Shown: in pieces, positions 55,264-64,000 of the stretch
Numbering within the stretch: the stretch's first letter is position 1
Layout of the letters: every line of letters starts with the position of its first letter
Source of the DNA: CAVSLM01 sp963728895
Lineage (GTDB): Bacteria > Pseudomonadota > Gammaproteobacteria > JBBQDK01
Direction: 5' to 3'
DNA length: 64,000 nucleotides
Assembly: GCA_963728895.1 (NCBI GenBank)
Contig: CAVSLM010000002.1
Location: forward strand, 124,001 to 188,000
The notes under the pieces: model-generated
The model's database searches: none
Told to the model about the DNA's origin: nothing
The model's input: only the letters and a program-made list of their open reading frames with translations
Position numbers and translations under genes: made by a program

Positions 55264-55821
55264 ATGTCCGACCTGCCCGAGAAGACCGAACAGATCCTGC
55301 AGGCCCACACGGGTCTCATCCATCGTGTGGTGCTGGCGTGCGCCAACCCTGCGCTGGTACCGGACCTCGACGGCATCCTCGACACCGCGGAGAGAAACGG
55401 CTGGACGGCCCTGGTCGGAGCCATCCGCCGCGTGCTCTCCGGCGCGCGCGACCAACGCGTGCTGGGCGGACTGGACGAGGAAGACCGCACCATCCTGGAA
55501 TCCATACTGCGCGGCCTGCAGGATCCGCGCACGCTCCCCGCGCTCGACACCCGGCCCGACCCGCGTTTCGCTGCACCGGGTCTTGCGGCGCTGATCCACG
55601 GGGCACGCAGGGGACAACCCCAGGCGCTGCAGCTGCTGGCGAACATGGCCACCCAGATGATGAGCGGTGGCGGCGACATGGCGCGCCTGGGCGGCGGGAT
55701 GCGGGCGCTCATTGCGGGCGAGCGCGACATCGACAAGCTCGCCCGCGGCATGAGCGCGCAGGGACGCGAGCTGGTGGAGGCCATCGGCGCCGAGCTCGAC
55801 CGGCTCGAAGGCCGGCACTGA
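55264..55821 (+). CDS. Conserved-looking protein of unknown function
   Basis: The 185-residue protein is mostly helical, with no signal peptide and no membrane segment. A Gly/Met-rich stretch (MATQMMSGGGDMARLGGGMR) lies in the middle. I recognise no family. It sits between pyrC and rnt in the same direction, 160 bp after pyrC and 57 bp before rnt. The ATG at 55264 is the last in-frame start before a region of continuous helical sequence. Confidence 0.5.
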   Translation: MSDLPEKTEQILQAHTGLIHRVVLACANPALVPDLDGILDTAERNGWTALVGAIRRVLSGARDQRVLGGLDEEDRTILESILRGLQDPRTLPALDTRPDPRFAAPGLAALIHGARRGQPQALQLLANMATQMMSGGGDMARLGGGMRALIAGERDIDKLARGMSAQGRELVEAIGAELDRLEGRH

Positions 55822-55878
55822 ACAAGGCCCGGCGGCGCGCATCCTGCCGGTGCAGTGGCGCTGTGTTATCCTCTCCCG

Positions 55879-56535
55879 ATGGCCGAACCGATCCCGCTAC
55901 TCGCACAGCGCTTCCGCGGATTTCTTCCCGTAGTGGTGGACATCGAGACCGCCGGCTTCAATCCTCACACCGACGCCTTGCTGGAGATCGCCGCCGTCAC
56001 CTTGCGCATGGATGCGGCCGGCTTTCTGCATCCGGACGCTACCCACACCTGCCACGTGCAGCCATTTCCCGGCGCCAATCTGGATCCGGTCTCGTTGGCC
56101 TTTACCGGCATCGATCCCCATCATCCGTTCCGCGGTGCGCTTCCGGAAGCCGAGGCCTTGCGGCACGTGTTTCAGCCGATCAGGCGCTGCGTGCGTGAGC
56201 AGGGATGCACGCGCGCCATTCTGGTCGGGCACAATCCAAGCTTCGACCTGAGCTTCATCAATGCCGCAGTGGCGCGCACCGGCGTCAAGCGCAACCCCTT
56301 CCATCCCTTCAGCAGCTTCGATACCGCAACGCTCGGCGGCCTGGTCTACGGCCAGACCGTGCTGGCGCGCGCCGTCGAGGCCGCCGGCCTTGCCTGGGAC
56401 GGCAGCCAGGCACATTCGGCCATCTACGACGCCGAACGGACCGCCGCGCTGTTCTGCACCGTGGTCAACCGCTGGAAGAACCTCGAAGCGAGCTGGGCCG
56501 GCCCGCCCGCTCCGGCACGCTCCGCGAGCGGCTAG
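55879..56535 (+). CDS. rnt: Ribonuclease T
   Basis: The 218-residue DEDD exonuclease has motif I VVVDIETAGFN, motif II GHNPSFDLSF and motif III HSAIYDAERTA, plus the RNase T segments FNPHTDALLEIA and FSSFDTATLGGL. It trims tRNA 3' ends and matures stable RNAs. I chose the ATG at 55879. The TAG stop is the first three bases of a TAGCCCGG repeat, as in rsxD. Confidence 0.93.
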   Translation: MAEPIPLLAQRFRGFLPVVVDIETAGFNPHTDALLEIAAVTLRMDAAGFLHPDATHTCHVQPFPGANLDPVSLAFTGIDPHHPFRGALPEAEALRHVFQPIRRCVREQGCTRAILVGHNPSFDLSFINAAVARTGVKRNPFHPFSSFDTATLGGLVYGQTVLARAVEAAGLAWDGSQAHSAIYDAERTAALFCTVVNRWKNLEASWAGPPAPARSASG

Positions 56536-56577
56536 CCCGGAAATCTCACCAGCACCCCGGGCGCTGGCGGAATTTGC
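56533..56577 (+). repeat. TAGCCCGG-family repeat after rnt
   Basis: tagcccggaaatctcaccag and the following 25 bases match the left end of the element at 39251 with only a few differences. It lies between rnt (+) and a histidine kinase (-). No inverted partner is seen within the next 100 bp. Confidence 0.7.
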
Positions 56578-56641
56578 AGCGGGAAACCTCCAGAACCGGC
56601 TGAGGCACAGCGCCGTTGCAAAGGCGCGTGCATTGCGCGAA

Positions 56642-57973
56642 TCAACCGCCGGCGTTCGGCAGCCACACCTCGGCCAGAAAGCCGCCCAGCGCCTGGGAGC
56701 AGCCGAAGGTCAATCGCCCGCGGTACTGCTCCACCACGTCGCGGGTAATCGCGAGGCCGAGTCCATGACCGGCCGTGTGCTCGTCGGCCCGCACACCGCG
56801 CTGTGCGAGCTGCTCGAGTTCCTCGGGCGGGCATCCGGGACCATCGTCCTCAACGCGCAGCAGCAGACCGGCATCGGACTCGACGGTGAGGCATACGGTA
56901 CTGCGCGCCCATTTGCAGGCATTGTCGAGCAGGTTGCCGAGCAGCTCCAGCAGGTCTTCGCGATCGCCGGAGAAACGTGCATCTTCCGGGACGCGATATT
57001 CCAGGTGCAGACACCTGTCGCGGTACAGCGTCTTCAGCGTGTCCACCAGCGCGGCGATTTCCGGCTGCAGCTCGATGTGACCACCCGGCGCGGCCGTGCC
57101 CGCCAGCCGTGCGCGCTTGAGCTCGCGGCCGACGATTTCGCCGAGCGCGGCGGTATGTGCCTGCAGGTCGGCGCGCAGCTCGGGACAGTCGCGCAGCTCA
57201 TCGCGCTCGGCGACCTGCCGCAGCAGGGTGAGCGGGGTCTTGATGGCATGGGCGAGATTGCCCAGTGCATTGCGCGAGCGCTGCAGGCGCTGGGCGAGCA
57301 CCTGCAGCAGCCGATTGATCTGCGCGACCAGCGGCACGACCTCCACCGGCACCTGCGAACCCAGTTCCTGCACTTCGCCGCGCTCCAGGCGCGAGAGCTC
57401 GCCGCGGATGCGCTCCAGCGGCGCGAGCCCACTGCGCACGACCAGATACTGCAACACCAGCAGCGTGGCGAGCGCACTCAGGGACACCAGCGCGTAACGC
57501 CGCTGAAACACCCGGATGTTCGACTCCACCGGCGACAGGTCCTCCGCCACCGCGATGGTCAGCGGCCAGCCCTGCTTCATGAAACCTTCGATCTGCACCA
57601 GCAGTGCCTGGCGCTGCGGACCGGCGCTCATCACGCGCAGCGCCTCACCGGGATCGAGCCTGGCGGCGGAAAGCTCCTCGTCCCACAGCGATCTCGAGCG
57701 CAGATCCTCCAGCGCCGTGGTGATGCGGTAGTAGTGACCGGAGAAGGGCCGGCGGTAGACGGGATCGATGTGCAGCTGGTCCAGGGCGAGCTGCCCGGCC
57801 GGCGTGAACTGCACGGCCGCGAGCAGGCTTTCGGCGTCACGCTCCAGCCGCGACGCGACATACTCCTGTACCAGGTAGCGGATCGAGGTGCTCACGGCAA
57901 CCCACTGCAGCACGAACAGCACGATCAGGCTCGCCGCCAGACCGACGCTGAGCTGCGCCTGCAGCGAGCGCAT
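56642..57973 (-). CDS. PhoQ-like sensor histidine kinase
   Basis: The 443-residue protein has two membrane helices (about residues 8-28 and 168-188) and a periplasmic domain with GHYYRITTA and LWDEELSAARLDPGEALRV. The H-box NLAHAIKTPLTLL and the ATP-binding domain (LLGNLLDNACKWA, VEDDGPGCP, GHGLGLAITRDVV) follow. The NLAHAIKTPL form is typical of PhoQ-related kinases. The TGATG junction with the response regulator indicates coupling. Confidence 0.9.
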   Translation of the reverse strand: MRSLQAQLSVGLAASLIVLFVLQWVAVSTSIRYLVQEYVASRLERDAESLLAAVQFTPAGQLALDQLHIDPVYRRPFSGHYYRITTALEDLRSRSLWDEELSAARLDPGEALRVMSAGPQRQALLVQIEGFMKQGWPLTIAVAEDLSPVESNIRVFQRRYALVSLSALATLLVLQYLVVRSGLAPLERIRGELSRLERGEVQELGSQVPVEVVPLVAQINRLLQVLAQRLQRSRNALGNLAHAIKTPLTLLRQVAERDELRDCPELRADLQAHTAALGEIVGRELKRARLAGTAAPGGHIELQPEIAALVDTLKTLYRDRCLHLEYRVPEDARFSGDREDLLELLGNLLDNACKWARSTVCLTVESDAGLLLRVEDDGPGCPPEELEQLAQRGVRADEHTAGHGLGLAITRDVVEQYRGRLTFGCSQALGGFLAEVWLPNAGG

Positions 57974-58638
57974 CAGGGCGCGCTGCCGAACACGTAGCCC
58001 TGGCCGCGCCGGGTATGGATCACTTCCCTGCCGAGCTTCTGGCGCAGGCGGTTGACGTAGACCTCGATGAGGTTGCTGTCCTTGTCCGAATCGTAGTCGT
58101 AGACGTGCTCCGTCAGCCGTGTCTTCGACAACACCTGCCCGGGATGCAGCATGAAATAGCGCAGCAGGCGGAACTCGGTTCCGGTCAGCGCGTGCATCGT
58201 GCCGTCGCCGCCCTGCACCACCTGGCGGTCTTCGTCGAGACTCAGCCCCTCGGCCTGCAACACACCGCCGGTCGCGCCGCTGCTGCGGCGGATCAGCGCA
58301 TTGATGCGCGCCACGAGTTCCTCGACATGAAACGGCTTGCCCAGGTAGTCGTCGGCTCCGGCCTTGAAACCGTCGACCTTCTCGTGCCAGGCGTCGCGCG
58401 CAGTCAGGATCAGCACAGGGACGCGGTTGGCGGCGGCGCGCCAGTGCCGCAGGACCTCCAGGCCACAGCGCCGCGGCAGCCCGAGATCCAGCACCACGGC
58501 ATCGTAGGGCTCCTGCTCGCCCAGGAACTGCGCATCGACGCCATTGTCCGTGGTGTCCACGGCGAAACCCGCGCGCTCCAGGTCGGAGCGCAGCCGGCTG
58601 CTGAGCGCGGGATCGTCCTCGACCACCAGTACTCGCAC
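57973..58638 (-). CDS. PhoP-like OmpR-family response regulator
   Basis: The 221-residue protein has the acidic pair LVVEDD, the phospho-acceptor in AVVLDLGLPRRCG, LTARD and YLGKPFHVEEL. The winged helix has LTGTEFRLLRYFMLHPG and the wing TRRGQGYVF. It is the partner of the overlapping PhoQ-like kinase. The GTG at 58638, two bases after the PepSY stop and preceded by AGGGG, is the natural start; the frame is open to 58701. Confidence 0.9.
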   Translation of the reverse strand: MRVLVVEDDPALSSRLRSDLERAGFAVDTTDNGVDAQFLGEQEPYDAVVLDLGLPRRCGLEVLRHWRAAANRVPVLILTARDAWHEKVDGFKAGADDYLGKPFHVEELVARINALIRRSSGATGGVLQAEGLSLDEDRQVVQGGDGTMHALTGTEFRLLRYFMLHPGQVLSKTRLTEHVYDYDSDKDSNLIEVYVNRLRQKLGREVIHTRRGQGYVFGSAP

Positions 58639-58640
58639 GC

Positions 58641-58946
58641 TCAGTGCCCCTGACCGGCGGAAATCAGCTCGCCGGTGCGCGCGTCGAGGCGCATTTCCCA
58701 CACCACCCCGTGGCGATCGAGAATCTCGATCTCGTATACATAGTCGTCCCCCGCGTGTTTGAGCTCGGTCTCCAGCACATGGCCCGCGTGCACATGCTGT
58801 GCGGCGTCGACCAGCCGTTCGAGCGGGAGGATGACGCCCTCCTGGCGCAGCTGCAGCGCCAGGTTGTGATCGCCGCCGGCACCGGCCCCGGCTGCTGCGA
58901 GCAGCAGGGCCAGTGCGGTGACGACATATCGAGTTGCGGACCTCAT
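58641..58946 (-). CDS. Periplasmic PepSY-domain protein
   Basis: The 101-residue protein has a signal peptide (about 1-23) and one PepSY domain ending YVYEIEILDRHGVVWEMRLD followed by ARTGELI. Single PepSY proteins upstream of PhoPQ-like pairs are common and may act as sensor accessories or protease inhibitors. Two bases separate it from the response regulator. Upstream lies the cytochrome b561 gene, in the same operon direction. Confidence 0.85.
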   Translation of the reverse strand: MRSATRYVVTALALLLAAAGAGAGGDHNLALQLRQEGVILPLERLVDAAQHVHAGHVLETELKHAGDDYVYEIEILDRHGVVWEMRLDARTGELISAGQGH

Positions 58947-59081
58947 GCGCGCCTGCTCTTCAGTCCTCCCAGTGACCGTGGCCCGGATTGCGAACACCGT
59001 GCTCCGTGAAGTTGCCCTGCTGTGCCAGCGCCTTCAGCACCAGCGATGTTGGCGCAACAAGTGACGCATCCCGGAAACCTC

Positions 59082-59678
59082 CTACTGCGCACGCTTGTAA
59101 CCGGTGACCATGGCGCGGGCGAGATTCTCACGATGCAACACGCTCTCCACCACCACGCCTGCGACATGCACCACCACCAGCAGCACGGTGAAGTTGGCGA
59201 AGAACTCGTGCACTTCCTCCAGACTCTCTTTCCAGTGCTCGCCGAAACCGGCCATCAGCGATGCCAGCGGACCGGCGTGCTCTCCGACACCGTACAGGGC
59301 CAGCCCCGTGACGGTCAGCAGGATCAGGCTCACCAACATGGCGACGATCATCCAGCCACCGGCAGGATTGTGCCCGAGATGGCGCGGGGAGCGCCGCGCC
59401 ACCGAGTCGCGTAGAAATGCGACGACGGTGGATGGCCGACGGACGAAGTCGGCGAAACGCGCATGGCGGGTACCGACCAGCCCCCACACGAGTCGGAACA
59501 GCACCAGCCCGAGGACCACGTATCCGGCCCACACGTGCACGGGCAGGTTTTCTTCGGTGACGAAATAGGCGATGAAGAACGAGGCCACCAGGCTCCAGTG
59601 GAAGATGCGCACCAGCGGATCCCACACTTTCACCTGCGGCGTCACGGCTTGCGTCTGCACTGCATTGGTCGAGCTCAT
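59082..59678 (-). CDS. Cytochrome b561-type di-haem membrane protein
   Basis: The 198-residue protein has four membrane helices and the haem-ligand histidines expected for the bacterial cytochrome b561/Ni-hydrogenase b-type family (VRIFHWSLVASF, LPVHVWAGYVVLGL, EEVHEFFANF, VVVHVAG). It probably passes quinol electrons to a partner. The ATG at 59678 has GGAGA upstream. Downstream, on the same strand, are the PepSY and two-component genes. The about 120 bp to PepSY contains a frame ending NFTEHGVRNPGHGHWED without a clear start, possibly a broken small gene. Confidence 0.85.
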   Translation of the reverse strand: MSSTNAVQTQAVTPQVKVWDPLVRIFHWSLVASFFIAYFVTEENLPVHVWAGYVVLGLVLFRLVWGLVGTRHARFADFVRRPSTVVAFLRDSVARRSPRHLGHNPAGGWMIVAMLVSLILLTVTGLALYGVGEHAGPLASLMAGFGEHWKESLEEVHEFFANFTVLLVVVHVAGVVVESVLHRENLARAMVTGYKRAQ

Positions 59679-59819
59679 GGGCAAGGCTCTCCAGTCAAAA
59701 ATGGAGCGCTTAGCATAGGCGGGGGTGCTGAAATCAAGCTGAAACGCCGGGCACGACAAGCTGCGCACCGGAAAAAGGCGGGCGGGTCATCCGCTGGCCG
59801 GACGACCCGCCGGAGAGGG

Positions 59820-60155
59820 TCAGGGGGTGGGACTCCGTACCTTGGCGACGGCATCACGCAGCATGGGCTGGAGCTCGCCCTTCTGATACAGCTCGAGAGT
59901 GATGTCGCAGCCTCCGATCAGCTCACCGTTGACGTAGATCTGTGGAAAGGTTGGCCAGTTGGCATAGCGCGGCAGGCTTTCGAAGATCTCCGGATCGGCC
60001 AGCACGTTGACATGCGCGAACTCGACACCGCAGGCCTGCAGCGCCTGCGCGGCGCGACTGGAAAAGCCGCACTGCGGAAACTGCGGCGTCCCCTTCATGA
60101 AGATCACGACCGGATGACCTTCCACTTGCTGTTTGATTCTATCCATTACATCCAT
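59820..60155 (-). CDS. grxD: Monothiol glutaredoxin (Grx4 type)
   Basis: The 111-residue protein has the monothiol active site CGFS in FMKGTPQFPQCGFSSRAAQ, then WPTFPQIYVNGELIGGCDI for glutathione binding. This is the Grx4/Grx5 class, which carries 2Fe-2S clusters for cluster delivery. I chose the ATG at 60155; a GTG at 60161 is possible. Confidence 0.95.
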   Translation of the reverse strand: MDVMDRIKQQVEGHPVVIFMKGTPQFPQCGFSSRAAQALQACGVEFAHVNVLADPEIFESLPRYANWPTFPQIYVNGELIGGCDITLELYQKGELQPMLRDAVAKVRSPTP

Positions 60156-60344
60156 TGACACGACCTCGCGTTGATGCTCCTGCGCGGCAGGGGCAGTGGC
60201 TGTGTATCTGGAACGAGTCTACCCTGCGAGGCGTGGGTATAAAACCGGCCGTTCATGTGGGATTCGCGAGGCGCGGCGCGTGAAGTCGCGCGTGTGCGGG
60301 AATCCGGCATACGCCTGCCGCCGGCGTCACGCCATTGTTCGGCG

Positions 60345-60380
60345 CCACGATCGCGCCGCCGGGCGCGATGCTCCTACCCC
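60345..60380. repeat. REP-like unit near amidotransferase end
   Basis: A diverged type A unit (cgatcgcgccgccgggcgcgatgctcct) overlaps the last bases of the amidotransferase gene. Confidence 0.5.
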
Positions 60381-62193
60381 TGGCCCGTTCCGCTGCGGTA
60401 TGGATCGACATTGATCTGCAGCCAGAGCTCCAGCAGTGCGAGATGCCAGAGCTTGCTGCCGCGAATCGGCGTGAGGTGGTGCTCGGGGTCCTCCAGCAGA
60501 CACTCGACGTAGGCACGCTGGAACAGTCCGCGCCGGCGGCAGGCGTCGGTATTCAGCATCTCGCGCATGAAGTCCAGGAACTCGCCGCGCACGTATTTCA
60601 GCGCCGGCACCGGGAAATAGCCCTTGGGACGATCGATCACCGCGTCCGGGCAGCAGGCCGCGCGCGATCACCTTCAGCGGATGCTTGCCGCCGCTACTGC
60701 AGCTTGAGCTCCGGCGGCATAGCTGCAGGCCAGCTCGACCAGCTCGTGATCGAGGAACGGGACGCGCGCCTCCAGCCCCCAGGCCATGGTCATGTTGTCC
60801 ACGCGCTTGACCGGGTCGTCGACGATCAGCGTGGTCGACATCGAGACGCAGCACCCGATCGATGAAGGTGTCGGCGCCCGGCTCCGTCCGAGCAGCATCG
60901 ATCTGCGCCGAGGTGTAATCGGTGCCGTGATACGCCGGCGTCACCGTCTCCAGGAACTCCTCGTGGCTGCGGTCGAAGTAGTGCCTGCGGAATCGCTCCA
61001 GGTCGACTGCCGCTGCTCTCCGCCTGCCATCTGCGGATACCAGAAATAGCCGCCGAACACCTCGTCGGCGCCCTGCCCGCTCTGCACCACCTTGACTTCC
61101 TTGCGACACGCGCTCAGCAAGCAGATAGAACGCCACGGCATCCTGGCCCACCATGGGCTCGGCCATGTTCGCCACGGCTTCGGGCAGGCGCGGCAGCACA
61201 TCATCGTTGGGAATGTGAAAGCGGTGGTGGCGGGTGCCGTAGCGCCGCGACCAGCGTCCGAGTATTCGAACTCGCTGCCCTTCTCCTCCGGCATGATCCT
61301 CGAAGCCGACCGAGAAGGTGAGCAGGTTCTGCACGCCGCCTTCGCGCCAGCAGCGCGACCAGCAGACTCGAATCCAGCCCGCCGGAGAGCAGCACGCCGA
61401 CCGGCACGTCGGCGACGAGGCGCCGCCGCTCGACCGCCGCGACGCAGGCGACTCCTGCACCGCTTCGGTCCATTCCCATTCCGTCAGCGCGGCTGCTCGG
61501 GCGGCAGGCCGCAGATGCCAGTAGCGCCGCTGCGTCCGCGCCCGCCGGTGTCGACGGTCATGGTGGTGGCCGGGCGCGAGCTTGCGCACGCCCTGCAAGC
61601 ACGGTGCGCGGCGCGGGGACCACGGCATGCAGCGTGAGGTGATGATGCAGGGCCACCGGGTCCAGGGTCGGTATCGACGCCGCCGGCGGCAAGCAGCGCC
61701 TGGCGGTTGCGAGGCGAAGCGCAGGCGCCGGTGCGTCGAGCTGATAGTACAGCGGCTTGATGCCCAGACGGTCGCGCGCCAGAAACAGGCTGCCGGCGCG
61801 CGTGTCCCAGATCGCGAAGGCGAACATGCCATGCAGGCGCTGCGACGCAGCCTCGCCCCAGCGCGGCATAGGCCTTGAGGATGACCTCGCTGTCTCCGTC
61901 GGAAAAGAACCCGTAGCCCATGGCCTGGAGCTCGCGCGCAGTTCCCGGTAGTTGTAGATGGTGCCGTTGAACACCAGCACCAGGCCGAGCGCGCGGTCGA
62001 CCAGCGGCTGGTTGGGCGCGGCGGAGAGATCGATGACGGACAGGCGGCGGTGGCCGAAGGCGAATGGCCCATCGCAGATAGGCCCCGTGGTGATCCGGCC
62101 CGCGCCGCGCGAGCGCCTGCGATCATGCGCGCGATGGCCGCCAGATCGGGCGGCGCCGCCGTCCAGGCGCAGTTCACCGCTGATGCCGCACAT
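60374..62193 (-). pseudogene. N-acetylglutaminylglutamine-type amidotransferase (AsnB family), multiple frameshifts
   Basis: The gene opens MCGISGELRLDGG, giving the catalytic N-terminal cysteine. In changing frames it continues FAFGHRRLSVIDLSAAPNQP, VFNGTIYNYRELR, DVPVGVLLSGGLDSSLLVA, SGQGADEVFGGYFWYPQ, DPVKRVDNMTMAWGLEAR and DRPKGYFPVPALKYVRGEF, ending LTPIRGSKLWHLALLELWL. This pattern matches the amidotransferase of NAGGN (N-acetylglutaminylglutamine amide) osmolyte synthesis better than plain AsnB. At least four frame changes occur, yet every catalytic motif is intact, which argues for sequence error. The partner synthetase is not in the window. Confidence 0.75.
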
Positions 62194-62197
62194 TGCC

Positions 62198-62565
62198 TCA
62201 GGAGCCCGGCGCCTTCGCCACCGTGAGCCGCGACACCACCCGGTCACGCCCCTCACCTGCCGTGCCAGGCTCACGGCGCGTGCGGCGGCCGCACTGCTGT
62301 GACGCGACCGCTCAGGGTCGACCACACCCCTGTAGGTGTCGACGTCGATGTCACGCGCATGCACGAGATCGTCCTTTACATAGCGCGAATTCACCGCTGC
62401 GGTGATCGCCGCATCGTCGCTGGTGCGGCCTGCGCCGCGCTCGCCCTGCCCGGCAGGGTAGCCGCCGGGCGCGCCACCGCCGATCAGGATCGGCGCGCAT
62501 CCACCGGCAAGCCCCGTGCCCAGTACCAGCACCGCGAGCCACCCGCGCCATGGCGTTCTATTCAT
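62198..62565 (-). pseudogene. BON-domain lipoprotein, frameshifted
   Basis: The protein starts with a lipoprotein signal (LVLGTGLAGGC) and continues into a BON domain: DDAAITAAVNSRYVKDDLVH, then DIDVDTYRGVV. The domain resumes in other frames as TLSGRV, LARQVRGVTG and RVVSRLTVAK. Three frame changes within about 150 bp break it. BON proteins sit at the outer membrane and are often osmotically induced. It ends 5 bases before the amidotransferase ATG and overlaps the hydantoinase stop. Confidence 0.65.
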
Positions 62566-64000
62566 GCTCATCCTCCCCCTCTGCAGGATTGCCCGATGAC
62601 GGCTGGCCCGGCACACCCCAGCCGCCGCCACCGGGCGTGGCACGGTGAGCCGCTCACCTGCCCCCAGGGTGAGACATACTTTGCCCGGCACGACCTCGCC
62701 ATTGTGCAGGTTCACGCCCGGCGCACCGGCCGCTCCGCCCGCGAGTCCCCAGGGCGGGTGGCGCCGCCGTTCGGTGAGCAGCGTCACCACGGTCGGCGCG
62801 AGGAACTCGAACTCGCGCACCATGCCGTCGCCGCCCGCGCGTGCACCCGTCCCGCCCGAATTCTCGCGCAGCGCATAGCGCGTGACGCGCAGCGGAAAAC
62901 GCATCTCCAGTGCCTCGACCGGCGTGTTGCGGGTATTGGTCATGTGCGTCTGCACCGCACTCAGTCCTCCGCCCGCCGGCCCCGCGCCCATGCCGCCGCC
63001 GATGGTTTCGTAGTAATCCCAGGGCAGCGCCGCCCGGCGGTGCGCCCATGGCGATATTGTTCATGCTGCCGTGACTGGCCGCCGGAATGCGCTCGCGGCA
63101 GCGCCTGGGCCAGCGCGCCGAGCAGCACGTCCACCACCCGCGTGCTGGTCTCGACGTTGCCGGCGGCGACCGCCGCGGGGCGATGCGCATTGAGCAGCGA
63201 GCCGGAAGGTGCATGCAAGCGAAATCGGGCGGAAGGCGCCGGCACAGGCGGGCGTGTGATCGGGCATCAGACAGCGCAGCACATAATACACGGCCGCCGC
63301 AGCAACCGACAGCGGGCAGTTGATGTTGCCGGGGACCTGCGCCGAGGTGCCGGTAAAGTCCACGTGCACGCCGCCCGCGCCCGCGCGTACACACGCTGCG
63401 ATTGCAATATCGAGATGGCCCAGTCCGTCGTCGTCCATGACGTCGCAAAAGCGATACTCGCCTTCGGGAATCTCCGCGAGCGCGGCGCGCGCGAGGCGTT
63501 CGCCGTAGTCGTTGAGCTCGGCCAGCCCCGAACGGTACTGCGCCTTGCCGAGTGCAACGATCAGCTCCCCAAGCCGCTGCAGGCCACCGCGGTTGGCGCT
63601 GATCTGCGCGGCGAAGTCGCCACCGGTTTCGCGTGCATTGCGCGTCGCCGTCGCGATGCGCGCGAGCAGCGCCGTCATCGACCTCGCCATCGATCACCAG
63701 GCGCGAGGGCGCAATCACCAGCCCCTCCTCCTCGAGGCTGCGCGACACCGGCATGGAGCCCGGACTGGATGCACCGATGTCCGCATGGTGCGCACGGTTG
63801 GCGACGAAACCCAGGCACTCGCCATCGACGAACAGCGGCGCGACCAGGGTGACATCGGGCAGGTGCGTGCCGCCGAGAAAGGGATCGTTCAGCACCACCA
63901 TGTCTCCGGGGCGCCAGTCGAGGCGCCCGACGATGTCGCGCATGGCGAACGCCATGCTGCCGAGGTGCACGGGAATATGTGCGGCCTGCGCGCACAGCGC
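62558..64000 (-). pseudogene. Hydantoinase B/oxoprolinase-family subunit, frameshifted, 5' end outside window
   Basis: The right part (GDMVVLNDPFLGGTHLPDVT, then GFVANRAHHADIGASSPGSM) is the HyuB metal/active-site region. The middle (ISANRGGLQRLGELI, VHVDFTGTSAQVPGNINCPL) and the left part (EFLAPTVVTLLTERRRHPPW, GLAGGAAGAPG, GGGGWGVPGQPSSG) follow in other frames, ending at a TAG at 62560-62558. The family hydrolyses 5-membered cyclic amides (hydantoins, 5-oxoproline) with ATP, usually with a HyuA partner that would lie to the right. Several frame changes occur but the conserved segments are in order. Confidence 0.75.

Overview
The window is GC-rich chromosomal DNA (about two-thirds G+C by eye) from a gammaproteobacterium. 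The evidence is an rsxABCDGE-nth operon in the Escherichia coli order, RNase T, SrkA, PpnP, DUF1841, a monothiol glutaredoxin, a split type II secretion locus with an XpsN-like GspC, and an N-acetylglutaminylglutamine-type amidotransferase. I cannot name the genus; an uncultured Chromatiales- or Xanthomonadales-like lineage would fit.

Layout. 0-4 kb: type II secretion genes gspL-gspM-gspC/N-gspD on the minus strand, gspD running off the left edge. 4-11 kb: a secreted esterase, then a minus-strand catabolic operon (phosphoketolase-like enzyme, four-carbon sugar-acid kinase, GlcF-like iron-sulfur protein) divergent from an IclR regulator. 11-18 kb: a Spy-like periplasmic protein, a Yip1 membrane protein, a two-component pair, a beta-propeller lactonase and trehalose phosphatase. 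18-21 kb: a large secreted HYR/PxKF orphan and a zinc-ribbon membrane protein with a decapeptide I-x-Q-F repeat. 21-30.5 kb: an accessory island. 30.7-41.6 kb: dcd, mrp/apbC, metG and the rsx operon with nth. 42.7-44.5 kb: small housekeeping genes. 44.5-51 kb: argG and a pyruvate dehydrogenase operon whose E2 and E3 are one polypeptide. 51-56.5 kb: M17 aminopeptidase, srkA, a lipoprotein, pyrC, an unknown gene, rnt. 56.6-60.2 kb: a PhoPQ-like system with a PepSY protein, cytochrome b561 and glutaredoxin. 60.4-64 kb: an NAGGN-type amidotransferase, a BON lipoprotein and a hydantoinase B, all broken by several frameshifts.

The most interesting region is 24.1-30.5 kb, which I read as a decayed chromosomal integron. 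Five attC-like sites lie in one orientation (minus strand). For three cassettes, the 7-base core at the cassette start is the exact reverse complement of the first core of its own attC, as cassette biology predicts. The cassettes carry a four-helix membrane protein, a SIR2-like NAD-binding protein (a possible anti-phage NADase) and an MscS channel, and less certainly a DUF1801 protein and a broken DUF5615-type nuclease. An IS91-like element with a tyrosine recombinase sits against one attC. A degraded integron-integrase-like fragment lies at the far end in the opposite orientation, as an intI gene would.

Two other themes recur. First, small dispersed repeats: a TAGCCCGG repeat whose first three bases supply the stop codons of rsxD, rnt and the zinc-ribbon gene, and which forms the inverted ends of a 309-bp element between rsxD and rsxG; and REP-like palindromes between convergent genes. 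Second, single-base frameshifts interrupt genes that should be intact (argG, sugar-acid kinase, amidotransferase, hydantoinase B), so sequence error must be considered before calling pseudogenes.
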